The notes beneath the pieces were generated by a model. That model was given only the letters and a program-made list of their open reading frames with translations, was not told the origin of the DNA and did not search any database. A stretch of DNA of 64,000 nt from Deinococcus aquiradiocola (lineage in GTDB: Bacteria > Deinococcota > Deinococci > Deinococcales > Deinococcaceae): positions 62,001-126,000 of the forward strand of contig NZ_BMOE01000010.1 in the NCBI RefSeq assembly GCF_014646915.1, given 5' to 3'. Of the stretch, positions 10,805 through 22,877 are shown piece by piece (the first letter of the stretch is position 1; each line of letters begins with the position of its first letter). The position numbers and the translations under genes are program-made.

Positions 10805-11554
10805 TCAGGCCTGGACGGCGTCCTGCTCGCTGTCCTCGCTGCCTTCGGCGGCGGCCTCGGCGACTTCCTCGCCGCCACCGCGCGCTTCCACGATCAGGTC
10901 ACCGACGCGGTGCGCGATGAGCTGGATGCTGCGGATGGCGTCGTCGTTGCCGGGCACGATGTAGTCGAGCACGTCCGGGTCGCTGTCGGTGTCGGCCAGC
11001 GCGATGACGGGAATCCCGAGCTTGTTCGCTTCCTGCACCGCGATGATCTCCTTCGTGGGGTCCACGATGAAGAGCGCGTCGGGGAGGCGGGTCATCTTGC
11101 GGATGCCGCCCACGTAACGCAGGAGACGGTCGCGCTCGCTGCCGAGCTGGATGCGCTCCGCCTTGGGGCGGTCGTTGATGCGGCCCGACTCGAACAGCTC
11201 GTCGAGCTCGTCGAGGCGCGTCACGCGGGTGCGCATGGTGCGGAAGTTGGTGAGCATGCCGCCGAGCCAGCGGCTCGTGACGAAGGGCATGCCGGTGCGG
11301 CGCGCTTCGAGCTCCACGATCTCCTGGGCCTGCTTCTTGGTGCCGACGAACAGGATGGTGCCGCCGCGCTCCGAGAGGTCCTTGATGTAGTCGAAGCTGC
11401 GGTCGATCTGCTTCAGGGTCTTCTGCAGGTCGATGATGAAGATGCCGTTGCGCTCGGCGAAGATGAACCGCTTGAACTTGGGGTTCCAGCGCTTCGTCTC
11501 GTGGCCGAAGTGCACGCCGGCTTCCAGCAACTGCTTCATTCCGATGTAGGACAT
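10805..11554 (-). CDS. rpsB: 30S ribosomal protein S2
   Basis: 249 residues, normal length plus an acidic C-terminal tail rich in E and A. Recognised by MSYIGMKQLLEAGVHFGHETKRWNPK at the N-terminus, FVGTKKQAQEIVE, RWLGGMLTNF and PDALFIVDPTKE. First gene of the translation cluster. The start is preceded by CAGGAG. Confidence 0.98.
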   Translation of the reverse strand: MSYIGMKQLLEAGVHFGHETKRWNPKFKRFIFAERNGIFIIDLQKTLKQIDRSFDYIKDLSERGGTILFVGTKKQAQEIVELEARRTGMPFVTSRWLGGMLTNFRTMRTRVTRLDELDELFESGRINDRPKAERIQLGSERDRLLRYVGGIRKMTRLPDALFIVDPTKEIIAVQEANKLGIPVIALADTDSDPDVLDYIVPGNDDAIRSIQLIAHRVGDLIVEARGGGEEVAEAAAEGSEDSEQDAVQA

Positions 11555-11658
11555 GGTACTCCTGAGCGTTTCAGGTCAAGATTTGCTCACCCCCGCCGGA
11601 CGACCAGCCGCGCGACGCTCCAGCGTGCGGCTCTGGGCAGGGGGGCACCCAAACATGG

Positions 11659-11689
11659 ATTATACCACGGCGAGGGCCGCCCCCATCAA
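11659..11689 (-). promoter_or_regulatory. rpsB promoter
   Basis: On the minus strand a consensus -10 TATAAT (11659-11664) is preceded, after 19 bp, by TTGATG (11684-11689). The roughly 95-nt leader that follows can fold (GCCGC...GCGGC around 11608-11632) and may hold autogenous S2 control, as in other bacteria. Confidence 0.65.
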
Positions 11690-11752
11690 GAGTGGAGGCG
11701 GCCCGACAGGGGAACAGACGGCCGGGTGAAGGCGATCAGGCCCGCCCGCGCG

Positions 11753-12925
11753 TCACTTGACGCGGGCGATGCCGTCCTGCGCGAGCCGGTACCCGGGGTT
11801 CAGCGCCAGCGCCTTCTGGTAGTTGTCGAGCGCCTTCGCGCGGTCCGGCGCGGTGGTGCCCTGCCCACGCTCGTACGAGAAGCCCAGGTAGTACAGGTAC
11901 TCCCAGTTGGTGCTGGCGAGCGCGGCCGCCTTCGTCAGGTCGCCGCGCGCCGCCTGCAGCAGCCCCTGGTCGAGTTCCAGCCGCCCCATGTAGTAGTAGA
12001 ACTCCGGGTAGCGCAGCGGTTCGAGCCGGATGGCCGCCTGCAGCTGCGCCGTCGCCGTCACGCTGTCCTTGGCGAGGTAACTCACCACGCCGTACTGCCC
12101 GACGGCGTACGCGTTGTTCGGGGCGAGGCGCGCCGCCTGCGCCGCCTCGGGCTTCGCGGCGGCCGTGTTGCCGCTCAGTGCGAGCAGCTTGGCGTAGTAC
12201 GCGCGGCTGAACGCGTCGCGCGGGTCCACCACGACCGCCTGCTGCAGGCTGTCGATGGCGGCCGTCAGGTCGCCGCTGGCGTAGTACATGTCGCCCAGGT
12301 TGTACAGGATCACGCCGTTGTCGGGATTCAGGGTGTTCGCCTGCCGGAACGCCACGATGGCGCTCGCCGCGTCGCCCTTCAGGCGGTACACGTAGCCGCG
12401 CTCGTTGAAGATCTTGGACAGGTCGACGTTCATGCCGGTGCCGCCCGCCGTGCGCGCCGTGGCCTCGGCGTCCGTCAGGACCTTGAGCGCCTCGTCGAGG
12501 TTGCCGCCCAGGGTGCTGCGGTCGCTGGTGCCGGTGTACTGCGACTGGTACGCCTGCGCCAGCGCGATGAACCCGCTCACGTTGCGCGGGTCGAGCGCCG
12601 TCAGTTTCTTCAGGGTGTCGATGGACGCCGTGAACAGCCGCAGCTTCGCCTGCGTGCGGCCCAGTCCCAGCAGCGCCTCGGGGTTGCGCGGGTCGCGTTC
12701 GGACGCCGCGCGGAACGCCACGTACGCGCTGTCGTAGTTGCCCTGGTCGTAGTAGAACACCCCGAGCGCCACGTAGTTCGCCGCCGGAATGAGTTTCGGG
12801 GCGGTCTTGGGAGCGGGCGTGGAGGCCGGAGCGGTGGCGGGCGCCTGGCCGGGCGCCGTGCCCTGAGCCGCTGCCGGGGTCAAGAGGGCCGCTGTCAGCA
12901 GCAGGCCGAGGGTACGTTGCTTCAC
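11753..12925 (-). CDS. Secreted tetratricopeptide-repeat (TPR) protein
   Basis: 390 residues. A signal peptide ([21 protein letters not shown]) and an A/P/T-rich linker precede about eight degenerate 34-residue TPR units (e.g. [29 protein letters not shown] and the last, [22 protein letters not shown]). It is probably a periplasmic or envelope scaffold for protein-protein contacts; the partner is unknown. The GTG start is chosen because GGAGG lies 7 nt upstream; a TTG two codons earlier is the alternative. An upstream 32-codon minicistron ends in the GTGA overlap with this start. Confidence 0.85.
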   Translation of the reverse strand: MKQRTLGLLLTAALLTPAAAQGTAPGQAPATAPASTPAPKTAPKLIPAANYVALGVFYYDQGNYDSAYVAFRAASERDPRNPEALLGLGRTQAKLRLFTASIDTLKKLTALDPRNVSGFIALAQAYQSQYTGTSDRSTLGGNLDEALKVLTDAEATARTAGGTGMNVDLSKIFNERGYVYRLKGDAASAIVAFRQANTLNPDNGVILYNLGDMYYASGDLTAAIDSLQQAVVVDPRDAFSRAYYAKLLALSGNTAAAKPEAAQAARLAPNNAYAVGQYGVVSYLAKDSVTATAQLQAAIRLEPLRYPEFYYYMGRLELDQGLLQAARGDLTKAAALASTNWEYLYYLGFSYERGQGTTAPDRAKALDNYQKALALNPGYRLAQDGIARVK

Positions 12926-13020
12926 TCGCAAACCTCCAGAATCGACGTGAACGTCTCACGCTGCGCCGCCCGGCGCCGGTCACCGTGGTGGCCGGGCGGG
13001 AAAGCGGTCAGGGAGAACAT
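12922..13020 (-). CDS. 32-codon promoter-proximal minicistron upstream of the TPR gene
   Basis: The ATG lies 10 nt after the TACTAT -10 box, so its untranslated leader would be only a few bases. The frame stays open to a TGA that overlaps the GTG of the TPR gene (GTGA). The peptide (begins [10 protein letters not shown], ends LEVCE) resembles nothing I know. One of five such arrangements in the window. Confidence 0.4.
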   Translation of the reverse strand: MFSLTAFPPGHHGDRRRAAQRETFTSILEVCE

Positions 13021-13030
13021 CGTCGAACCC

Positions 13031-13059
13031 ATAGTAATCGTGCCTCTCATGAGTGTGAA
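13031..13059 (-). promoter_or_regulatory. Promoter of the TPR gene
   Basis: Minus strand: -35 TTCACA (13054-13059), 17-bp spacer, -10 TACTAT (13031-13036). The spacer begins with the palindrome CTCATGAG. Confidence 0.55.
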
Positions 13060-13271
13060 GTGGTGGGGGCGGGAACGCCCGCAGGCGCGCGCCTGACCGG
13101 GCGTCCGGACGTGCCAGGCACGCGGGGTGCGTCCGGTGACCTTCAGGCATCATGGCACGGAACACTTGACGGCGACCTGATCGGCACCCGGCGCCGTCCC
13201 GGAAGTCTAGCAGACCCCCCACCCGGCACGGACCCGGCATGACGCGCCGCACCTGCCGTATCATCCGGGCC

Positions 13272-13931
13272 ATGACCCGCCCCGACCCGGCCGAACGGCC
13301 CGCCCCCACCCCCCGGCGGCTCGGTCTGACCGGCTCCATCGGCGCCGGCAAGAGCACCGCCTCACGTCATCTGCGCGACCTGGGCTTCACGGTCCTCGAC
13401 GCGGACGCCGTCGCCCGCGAACTCGGTCACGACCCGGACGTGCTGCGGGCCGTCACCGAGCAGCTCGGTCCGCAGTACGTGACGCACGACGGCCCGCGCC
13501 CCGCCCTCGACCGGCCCGCGCTGGCCGCCCTGGTCTTCTCCGACCCGGAACGCCGGAGCGTCCTGAACGGCATCCTGCACCCGCGCGTGCGCGCCGAACT
13601 GGCCCGGCAGGAGGCGCTCGCAGCCCGGCGCGGCGAGACGTGGGTCGTGCAGGACGTCCCGCTGCTGTTCGAGGGCGGCGCGTGGCGCGACATGGACGCC
13701 GTGCTGCTGGTGGACGCCCCCCTCGACACGCGCGTGCGGCGCGTCATGGCCCGCGACGGCCTGACCCGCGACGCCGTCCTCGCCCGCGACGCCGCACAGA
13801 TGCCCGTCCCGCAGAAGCTCGACCTGATGCGCGGCCGGTCCGGCGTGCTCCTCGACAACGGCCACGACGAGGCGGCCCTCGTCACGCAGCTCCGTACGGC
13901 GCTCCGCACGCTCGGCGTCCTGCCCGACTGA
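13272..13931 (+). CDS. coaE: Dephospho-CoA kinase
   Basis: 219 residues. Last step of CoA synthesis, phosphorylating the 3'-OH of dephospho-CoA. P-loop GSIGAGKST at about residues 19-27, then [21 protein letters not shown] and [10 protein letters not shown] as in CoaE. The ATG lies 7 nt after TATCAT (13259-13264), indicating a leaderless mRNA; the upstream in-frame ATG (13239) is rejected for this reason. The stop codon is followed by a decayed copy of the intergenic repeat. Confidence 0.94.
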   Translation: MTRPDPAERPAPTPRRLGLTGSIGAGKSTASRHLRDLGFTVLDADAVARELGHDPDVLRAVTEQLGPQYVTHDGPRPALDRPALAALVFSDPERRSVLNGILHPRVRAELARQEALAARRGETWVVQDVPLLFEGGAWRDMDAVLLVDAPLDTRVRRVMARDGLTRDAVLARDAAQMPVPQKLDLMRGRSGVLLDNGHDEAALVTQLRTALRTLGVLPD

Positions 13932-13988
13932 CCCCGGACGGAACTGAACGCCTGAAGTCCAGCCGGGCAGAACGCGAAGCCGCCACCG
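13932..13988. repeat. Decayed relative of the stop-codon-linked repeat (copy F)
   Basis: Directly after the coaE TGA come ACTGAACGCCTGAAGTCCAG, with partly paired arms (CTGAAC / GTCCAG), and the tail ACGCGAAGCCGCC shared with copies D and E. Similarity to the 123-bp family is limited to about 45 bp. Confidence 0.5.
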
Positions 13989-14034
13989 CATGACGCGGGC
14001 GGGGGACACGCCGCGCTCCGCTATAGTCCCAGGC

Positions 14035-14400
14035 ATGGCGAGAAACCTGGCGGGCAGCATGGACACCGGTTACGTCGGGGTGCTGACCCTGCGGCTCGAG
14101 ATGCCCTGGGTCTCCAACCTCAAGGAGAAACGCGCTCTGGTCCGCCCGGTCGTGGAGCGCCTCAAGGTCCGCTACCCGGTCACGGTCGCGCGGCTGGACG
14201 GGCTGGACGCGCACGACTGGGAACTGATCGGCGTGACCACCATCTCCAACGACCACGAGTGGATCGAGCAGACGCTGCGCATGGCGTCCGACTACGTCGC
14301 GGCGGGCGGCGAGTACCGCGTGGCGGACGAGGAGGTCGTCATCTGCGCGATCTCGGACCTGCTCGGGGACGCGGGCGACGACCCGGACGACGACGCGTAG
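14035..14400 (+). CDS. DUF503 (YlxP-like) protein
   Basis: 121 residues. DUF503 core [31 protein letters not shown], then a ferredoxin-like pattern and an acidic C-terminus ([11 protein letters not shown]). In Bacillus the homologue YlxP lies in the nusA-infB cluster and is thought to act around the ribosome; the role here is unknown. The ATG lies 7 nt after TATAGT (14022-14027), a leaderless arrangement that decides the start over the upstream ATG at 13990. Confidence 0.85.
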   Translation: MARNLAGSMDTGYVGVLTLRLEMPWVSNLKEKRALVRPVVERLKVRYPVTVARLDGLDAHDWELIGVTTISNDHEWIEQTLRMASDYVAAGGEYRVADEEVVICAISDLLGDAGDDPDDDA

Positions 14401-14419
14401 GCCGACACATAAAGACAGC

Positions 14420-14452
14420 GCGGGCCGCTTCCCGGTGGGGTGAGCGGCCCGC
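14420..14452. terminator. Bidirectional terminator between ylxP-like gene and lepB
   Basis: A 10-bp stem GCGGGCCGCT / AGCGGCCCGC lies between convergent genes. It is followed by CTTCTG on the plus strand and GCTGTCTTTA on the minus strand. Confidence 0.7.
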
Positions 14453-14466
14453 CTTCTGCGCCGGGA

Positions 14467-15267
14467 TCAGGGGGTGAGGGTGTTGAAGGCCGAGGGGCGG
14501 GTCAGGACGCGCCAGTTCAGGACGCTCTTGCCGGTGAAGGTCGTGGCGTCCGCGGGGTTGGAGCTCGCCCAGTTGCAGTCGTACTTCACGTTCTCCTGCC
14601 GCATGATCGGCCAGATGACGGCGGCGGCGCGGCCCGCGATGTCGCGCAGCGGGATCGGCCCGAAGAAGCGGGAGTCCTCGCTGCCGGAATACGTGCGGTT
14701 GTCGCCCTGCAGGAAGTACTGCCCGGCGGGCACGGTGATCTCGGCGGCGTTCTGCACGATCTGGTTGCCGCCTGCCGTGGTCGCCTGGTTGGCACGGTCG
14801 CTCTGCGTGTCCCAGCAGCCCTGCGTCTTCCAGAAGTCGGTGGTGAAGGCCGCGTCGAGCGCCTTGCCGTTCACATACGTCACGCCCTGCGCGATGCGGA
14901 TCTTGTCGCCCGGCAGGCCGATCAGGCGCTTGATCAGGAACGGCCGGTAGTTCCACAGGCCGTAGAAGTTGCGGCTCTCGGCGGCGGCGGGCGGCTTGAA
15001 GATCAGGATGTCGCCGCGCTTGAAGCTGCCCACGCCGACCTTGTGCAGCCACGCCTCGTACTTCGGCACGAAGACGCGCTCGTGGTGACGCAGGTTCGGC
15101 ATCATGCTGACGCCGTCCACGCCGACCACCGTGCCCACGAACTGCGTGATGACGACCGCAAACACGATCGGCTCCAGCAGCTCCTTCCACAGGCGCGTCA
15201 GGAAGCTGGGGCGGGACTTGCCGGTCTCGGCGGGACGGGCGGGCGGCGTTGGTTCAGGTTGAGACAT
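14467..15267 (-). CDS. lepB: Signal peptidase I
   Basis: 266 residues. Membrane serine protease that removes Sec/Tat signal peptides. One N-terminal membrane segment (about 33-50), then the catalytic Ser54 in GVSMMPN, catalytic Lys113 in [10 protein letters not shown] and box [14 protein letters not shown]. The region between the Lys and GDN boxes is expanded compared with short Gram-positive enzymes. The ATG is preceded by AAAAGGG. It faces the kinase gene across a 261-bp gap. Confidence 0.94.
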   Translation of the reverse strand: MSQPEPTPPARPAETGKSRPSFLTRLWKELLEPIVFAVVITQFVGTVVGVDGVSMMPNLRHHERVFVPKYEAWLHKVGVGSFKRGDILIFKPPAAAESRNFYGLWNYRPFLIKRLIGLPGDKIRIAQGVTYVNGKALDAAFTTDFWKTQGCWDTQSDRANQATTAGGNQIVQNAAEITVPAGQYFLQGDNRTYSGSEDSRFFGPIPLRDIAGRAAAVIWPIMRQENVKYDCNWASSNPADATTFTGKSVLNWRVLTRPSAFNTLTP

Positions 15268-15528
15268 ACACGGACCCTTTTGGAAGGCCGGGCCTGCTGG
15301 CCTTCGCTGATGACTGGATTCTGGTGGGCGGGCCGCAGCGGTCGCCGGTGGGCGGCACGGCGGCCCGTGATGACGTTCTCGGTCTGCCCGGTGGCGTCTT
15401 CCCGACTGCTGGCGTGCAGCATAGCGGATCGGGGGAGGGCGGGCGTCCCCCTGCTCCCCTGCCGGGCATCCCCCGCCTGCTGGACGCGGTCTACCCAGCG
15501 GGGGGCGTCATGCAGTACCTTGAGGGCG

Positions 15529-16335
15529 ATGCCGCTTGCCGGGACACTCGTGGACGGGCAGTACCATCTGGTGCGCCCGCTCGGTCGTGGAGCCAGCAGC
15601 GTGGTGTACTTCGCTGTGGGCCGCGACGGCCTCGCGTACGCCGTCAAGCTCTTCCCGCCGGAACTGCGCAGCCACGCCGAGCGCGAGTACCGCAACGGGG
15701 CGGGCCTGCAGCACCCCAGGCTCGCGCGGGTCCTGAAGGCGACCGTCGTGCAGAACCACCCGAGTCTGGTGCTGGACTTCGCGCGCGGGCAGGTCATGTT
15801 CAGCCGGTACGTGCACCGGCCCTCGCTGCGCCTGCACCCGGAACTGGGACACCGGGGCTTCGAGTCCGTGCAGGCCGCGAACGAGCGGCGCGCGTACCTG
15901 CTGACGCTCGCGCACCTGCTGGACGCGCTGGCGCACCTGCACGGCGTCGGCATCGTGCACCGCGACGTGAAACCCGAGAACGTCATCGTGGACGGCAACG
16001 GCAGCGCGCGCCTCGTGGATTTCGACCTGTCCGGCCCGGTCGGGGAGCGTTTCGAGAGCCCCGTGCGGATCGGGACGGCGGCCTTCATGTCGCCGGAAGC
16101 GCTGCGCGGCGAGCCGCTCGGCCCGGAAAGCGACCTGTACGGGGTGGGCCTGCTGCTGCACTGGGGCCTGTACGGCGACCTGCCCGCCGACGACCTGCCG
16201 CACGGCAGGCTCAGCGACGACCCCCTGGACCGCCTGAGGATCGCGCTGCTCAACCACGACCGGGACGCGCGGCCCGCGAACGCGCAGCAGGTCCGGCAGG
16301 CCCTCCTTCAGCTCGCCGCGCTGCCACTCGCATGA
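15529..16335 (+). CDS. Serine/threonine protein kinase (small, cytoplasmic)
   Basis: 268-residue Hanks-type kinase domain with no membrane segment or sensor domain. Gly-rich loop [15 protein letters not shown] lysine in AYAVKLF, catalytic loop HRDVKPEN and activation segment ending in [11 protein letters not shown]. The magnesium motif is DFD (LVDFDLSG) instead of DFG, a tolerated variant in some kinases. The ATG lies 7 nt after TACCTT (15516-15521), so the mRNA is probably leaderless; the longer in-frame extension is rejected. The stop overlaps the start of the next gene by 4 nt, implying joint expression. Confidence 0.9.
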   Translation: MPLAGTLVDGQYHLVRPLGRGASSVVYFAVGRDGLAYAVKLFPPELRSHAEREYRNGAGLQHPRLARVLKATVVQNHPSLVLDFARGQVMFSRYVHRPSLRLHPELGHRGFESVQAANERRAYLLTLAHLLDALAHLHGVGIVHRDVKPENVIVDGNGSARLVDFDLSGPVGERFESPVRIGTAAFMSPEALRGEPLGPESDLYGVGLLLHWGLYGDLPADDLPHGRLSDDPLDRLRIALLNHDRDARPANAQQVRQALLQLAALPLA

Positions 16336-16907
16336 CGCGGCCCGCCTCCCCGGATGCCGCGCCGGACCCGTCCGCCCGCATGGCCTTCGTCGGCCTGCGG
16401 CCCCCCCCGGACCTGGCGGCGCAGGTCACGGCATGGCAGGCGCGGATGGGGCACGTCATCACCGAACCGCACGTGACGCTCAAGGCGCCCGGCCCGTACA
16501 CGCCCGCCCAGCTGGGCGCCCTGCGCGCCGCGTGCGCGGCCCACCCGCCCTTCGACGTGACGCTCGGCGGGGTGAGGATGTTCGGGCAGCGCGTCGTGTA
16601 CCTGCGCGTGGACGGGGACGGACCGCACCGCCTGCACGCGGCGCTCGTGGGGGCGCTGGACCTCCCGCCCGGCGAGTTCGAACTGCAGCACTACTCGCCG
16701 CACCTGAGCGTCGCGCTCGGCTGGCGGCCCGTGCGGCCCGACCTGAACGGCGACTGGAACGCGGTGCAGGACGACGCCCGGCAAGAGTTCGCGGCGCTGG
16801 AGACCGCGCCCGTCACGTTCCGCGTCACGGGCGCGGTGCTGTACCGCAAGCCCGTGCCGGGCGCTCCGTACCGCCCAGGCGCGGAATGGCCGCTCGCGCA
16901 GACCTGA
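16332..16907 (+). CDS. 2H phosphoesterase / 2'-5' RNA ligase family (LigT/ThpR-like)
   Basis: 191 residues. Two HxT/S motifs of the 2H superfamily are present: EPHVTLKAP (about residue 38) and YSPHLSVAL (about residue 119). Members cleave 2',3'-cyclic phosphates or related RNA ends. Start ATG overlaps the kinase stop (ATGA), so translation is coupled. The pairing with a Ser/Thr kinase is unusual and may link signalling to RNA-end metabolism, but that is inference. Confidence 0.85.
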   Translation: MTRPASPDAAPDPSARMAFVGLRPPPDLAAQVTAWQARMGHVITEPHVTLKAPGPYTPAQLGALRAACAAHPPFDVTLGGVRMFGQRVVYLRVDGDGPHRLHAALVGALDLPPGEFELQHYSPHLSVALGWRPVRPDLNGDWNAVQDDARQEFAALETAPVTFRVTGAVLYRKPVPGAPYRPGAEWPLAQT

Positions 16908-16908
16908 T

Positions 16909-16965
16909 CCCCGCTTGAGCTGAACTCCAGGAGGGCCGCCGGGCGGACCGCGAAGCCGCCGCCCG
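16909..16965. repeat. Decayed relative of the stop-codon-linked repeat (copy E)
   Basis: Begins one base after the 2H phosphoesterase TGA. Contains TTGAGCTGAACTCCAGGAG followed by GGACCGCGAAGCCGCCGCC, matching the left arm and the CGCGAAGCCGCC tail of copies D and F. The remainder of the 187-bp gap to 17095 shows no gene. Confidence 0.5.
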
Positions 16966-17094
16966 GCCGCGAGCCGCAACAGGTCCGGTCTGGAGGACGC
17001 GGGCCGTCGTCTTCATGGACGTTGATGTGCTCAGGAAGGGGGGGCCGGAGCTGTTCCCGGTTTTCCTTTCACCGGGGCGACACCGGATGAACCT

Positions 17095-17805
17095 TCAGGG
17101 CTGCGGGTCGGGCTCGGCCCACGCGGGCCGCAGGTCCACCTCGCCGCCCGCCCCCAGCAGGCGGGCCGCCTCGCGCTCCGCACGCTCCCGGCCCAGCCAC
17201 GGCGTCCAGTACGCGCGCATGGTGTCCGCCACCAGCGCCGCAGGCAGGGTCGGCGGGTCGCCCGGTACGAAGGCCAGCAGGTCCATGTCCGTGACCGGCC
17301 CACCGTCCGGGCCGCCCACCGGCTGCCGGTACGCGACGTTCACGGTGCGGAACCCGAGCGCGTGAAAGCGGGCGCGGCGGCCCACGGCGTCCGACCCGGC
17401 CCGCCGTTCCGCGTCCCGCTGCTCCTCGCTCTCGCGGGCCGGGTGCACCACGTCGATGAACAGCGCGGCGCACGTCCCGCCCGACACGTCCTGCAGCGCC
17501 TGCCAGCGCGCAGCGTGCAGCTGCCGCGCCAGTCCCTGGCCACGCGCGGCCGGGTCGATGCCCAGAAAGCTGCTGAAGCCGCTGCCCGCCTCCGGCAGGA
17601 AGTGAAAGACCGTGCCGCCCACCAGCCGGTCGCCCTGCTCGGCGACGAGCAGCACGTTCTCGCGGTCCCCGCCCGTCTGGGCGAGCATCATGGCGATGTA
17701 CCGGGCGGGGATCAGCATGTCCGGCTCGAAGTACACGCGGTCCTGAAGGTGCCCGAACGCCTCGATGGCCGGGTCGTGGGGGTCGGTGACGCGCCTGAGC
17801 TGCAT
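17095..17805 (-). CDS. GNAT-family N-acetyltransferase
   Basis: 236 residues. The acetyl-CoA loop ARGQGLARQLHAARW (about 88-102) and the preceding strand SFLGIDPA identify the GNAT fold; the N-terminal segment also resembles GNAT strands 1-3 (VLLVAEQGDRLVGGTVFHF). The substrate is unknown. On the minus strand TAGGCT (17812-17817) ends 6 nt before the ATG, giving a leaderless start. Confidence 0.85.
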   Translation of the reverse strand: MQLRRVTDPHDPAIEAFGHLQDRVYFEPDMLIPARYIAMMLAQTGGDRENVLLVAEQGDRLVGGTVFHFLPEAGSGFSSFLGIDPAARGQGLARQLHAARWQALQDVSGGTCAALFIDVVHPARESEEQRDAERRAGSDAVGRRARFHALGFRTVNVAYRQPVGGPDGGPVTDMDLLAFVPGDPPTLPAALVADTMRAYWTPWLGRERAEREAARLLGAGGEVDLRPAWAEPDPQP

Positions 17806-17870
17806 GCAAGGAGCCTACGCCATCCCCGCCTGCCGGTGGGAGAGGGACGCAGGCTCCGTGGCGTGCCGGG

Positions 17871-18950
<1,080 letters not shown>

Positions 18951-19039
18951 TTGACTCAGGCTAACCTAACGATTCTGACAAAAAGACTTCATTCCTCTCC
19001 CACCAGACTGTGATGGGGCCGCGCCAGGCAGGTCAGGCG

Positions 19040-19078
19040 AGACGGAGCGGAACGCCAGGAGTTCAGCCCGGTCTGGGA
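19040..19078. repeat. Possible decayed repeat after the HD-GYP stop (copy G)
   Basis: Read on the minus strand, the TGA stop runs into TCCCAGACCGGGCTGAACTCC and then GGCGTTCCGC, which partly pairs with GCTGAAC. This resembles the start of copy E (TCCCCGCTTGAGCTGAACTCC). A weak match, reported because it too abuts a stop codon. Confidence 0.3.
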
Positions 19079-19798
19079 TCAGATGTCGGCCGTCACGACC
19101 GCCAGGAAGGCGGGCACGAGCGCCGGGTCGAATGCCTGACCGGCGAGCCGTTCGAGTTCCGCTCCGGCCTGCGGGGCTGTCCAGGCGGCCTTGTAGGGCC
19201 GGGCCTGCGTGAGCGCGTCCCACACGTCGCACAGCGTGAAGATGCGCGCTTCCAGGCAGATCTGCTCGCCGTGCAGGCGGGCCGGGTAGCCGCGTCCGTC
19301 CCAGCGTTCGTGATGCTGCGCGAGCACCAGCAGGGCGGTGCGTGGCAGGCAGCCGAGCGACTCGGCGATGGCGAGTCCCGCCTCGACGTGGCCGCGCATG
19401 GCGCGCCACTCGTCTGGCGTGAGCGGGCCGCGCTTGGCGAGGACGTCGCCTGGCACGGCGAGCTTGCCGATGTCGTGCATGCGTGCGCCCCAGACGAGCG
19501 CGTCGCGGCGGGCCGCAGGGAAACCGAGGTGTTCGGCCATCCGGGCGGCGAGCGTGGCGACCCGTTCGGTGTGGTCGAGCGTTTCGTGGTCGTCGTGACC
19601 CAGCATCTGGCCGAGCGAGGCGGCCAGGGCCTGCAGGCGCGGCGTCGGGTCCGTGGATGTGGTGTCGGTGGTGGTCGGGCGGGACGGCGGACCGTTCGGG
19701 ACGGGGTCAAGGGGGGAGACGTGTGGGTGTGGGCGCGTGAGCAGGGCGCGCAGTTCACGGTCCGGGTCGGCGGGGGTGCTGGCGTGCTGGCCGGTCAT
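19079..19798 (-). CDS. HD-GYP domain phosphodiesterase (probable c-di-GMP hydrolase)
   Basis: 239 residues. The HD pair is in WGARMHDIGKLAVP and the GYP signature in HHERWDGRGYP, with LCDVWDALTQARPYK downstream, as in HD-GYP enzymes that hydrolyse cyclic di-GMP. The first 60 residues are Pro/Thr-rich and disordered-looking; no receiver or sensor domain is attached. The start is at the ATG; a GTG four codons upstream is possible. It neighbours pilT, a pairing that fits surface-behaviour control. Confidence 0.87.
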   Translation of the reverse strand: MTGQHASTPADPDRELRALLTRPHPHVSPLDPVPNGPPSRPTTTDTTSTDPTPRLQALAASLGQMLGHDDHETLDHTERVATLAARMAEHLGFPAARRDALVWGARMHDIGKLAVPGDVLAKRGPLTPDEWRAMRGHVEAGLAIAESLGCLPRTALLVLAQHHERWDGRGYPARLHGEQICLEARIFTLCDVWDALTQARPYKAAWTAPQAGAELERLAGQAFDPALVPAFLAVVTADI

Positions 19799-20148
19799 GT
19801 GGACCTGCACGGGACGTGTGGACGGTGCGGCATGGATGGGTGCGGACCCCGGTGGGTGAGGGCCATCCGGCAGGTGTTGACCCTGCCGGACCCTGTGGAC
19901 CCGGGGGGGTACCGGATCACGTTTCGCCCCGCTTCATGCCTAAGTATCTCATGTGGAGGGGTGGGCTGGTCGGGGGAGACCCCCTGCCTGGCGGGACCCG
20001 GTCGGGGGGTGCGTGTGCTGGAATTAAAGAAATAAAAAGGTTGCTAAAATTGTGACGTAGGGGTACACTGTGTTCAACGTTGGGATTGACCGGGATCGGC
20101 CCGGCCTGCACCGCAGCACCCTCCCCGAACTGACCCAGGAGGCCAGAC
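19799..20148. other. Divergent intergenic region, HD-GYP / ddrI-like gene
   Basis: 350 bp without a gene. The AT-rich island at about 20020-20070 holds the promoter of the CRP-family gene. No convincing promoter was found for the HD-GYP gene. Confidence 0.5.
20041..20069 (+). promoter_or_regulatory. Promoter of the DdrI/SdrP-like gene
   Basis: -35 TTGCTA (20041-20046), 17-bp spacer, -10 TACACT (20064-20069). The half-site TGTGA at 20051-20055 lies within the spacer and might reflect CRP-type autoregulation, though no matching second half-site is present. Confidence 0.65.
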
Positions 20149-20790
<642 letters not shown>

Positions 20791-20809
20791 CCCACGCCTC
20801 ACCCGCACG

Positions 20810-20845
20810 CGCCCCCGGTCCACGCCGGGGGCGTTCGTCGTTCCC
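20810..20845 (+). terminator. Terminator after the ddrI-like gene
   Basis: A 9-bp stem CGCCCCCGG / CCGGGGGCG with a 6-nt loop is followed by TTCGTCGTTCC. Confidence 0.65.
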
Positions 20846-20956
20846 CCTGTACCTGCGAGTGCCTCTCCGGCGTCACCCGGCGCAGGACACCGCCTGTCCA
20901 GCCCGGAGGCGTCCCGCAGGTGTCCGGGCCGCAGGTGTCTGGGCTACACTAACTCC

Positions 20957-22318
<1,362 letters not shown>

Positions 22319-22330
22319 CCTGCCCCCACC

Positions 22331-22825
22331 ATGCACCACCTGCTGGACCTCCTGCTCACGCCGCTGCGCGCGTCACAGGAGGTCCTGTGCCGTCACGTCC
22401 GGCAACGCTACCAGGACGCGGCCCAGGACCTCGACAGCGACGAGGTGACCGCCCTGCGCGAGGCGCTGCAGGACCCGCCCGCCGACGATTACCCGCCCGG
22501 CTGGTGGCTCGACCCGCACCTCAGCCGCTGGTGGCTGTGCCTGCACGTCGACTGGAAGGCCAGCGACGAGGTGCACTGGCAGGCGCAGGCCATCGCCCGC
22601 ACCCTCGGCCTCGACGTGGACGCGGTCGGCCCGCCCCCTGCGCCGGACGCCCCCATGCTCGACGCGCTCGCGGAGGCCTCCGCGCACCTGCACGCCCTCG
22701 GGTACGCGCTGCTGTACCTCGACACCGACAGTGACGAGTACCTCGCCGTGCCCGTCCGGCACGACCTGCTCCGGCAGGCCAGGGACACCGCCGAACGCCT
22801 CAACCTGCCCACCTTCCTGATCTGA
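22331..22825 (+). CDS. Conserved hypothetical protein
   Basis: 164 residues, 12 bp after the FprA-like gene and so probably cotranscribed. The central block WWLCLHVDWKASDEVHWQAQAIA, rich in W, D and E, and the C-terminal LLYLDTDSDEYLAVPV read as a genuine folded cytoplasmic protein; no signal peptide or membrane segment. I could not assign a family. Linkage to a flavoprotein reductase is the only functional hint. Confidence 0.7.
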   Translation: MHHLLDLLLTPLRASQEVLCRHVRQRYQDAAQDLDSDEVTALREALQDPPADDYPPGWWLDPHLSRWWLCLHVDWKASDEVHWQAQAIARTLGLDVDAVGPPPAPDAPMLDALAEASAHLHALGYALLYLDTDSDEYLAVPVRHDLLRQARDTAERLNLPTFLI

Positions 22826-22877
22826 ACGGCCGCCCCGGCCGCACAGGCGGGAGTGCTGCCCGGCCTACACTGGACGG

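Noticed and set aside
11578..11658. ATG two bases after the rpsB TATAAT box opening a 26-codon ORF
   Set aside because: The ATG is too close to the -10 to be in the transcript, and the ORF ends about 20 nt before rpsB rather than overlapping it.
20051..20069. CRP-type operator TGTGA...TACAC in the ddrI-like promoter
   Set aside because: The spacing and second half-site do not fit the TGTGA-N6-TCACA pattern; only one half-site is convincing.
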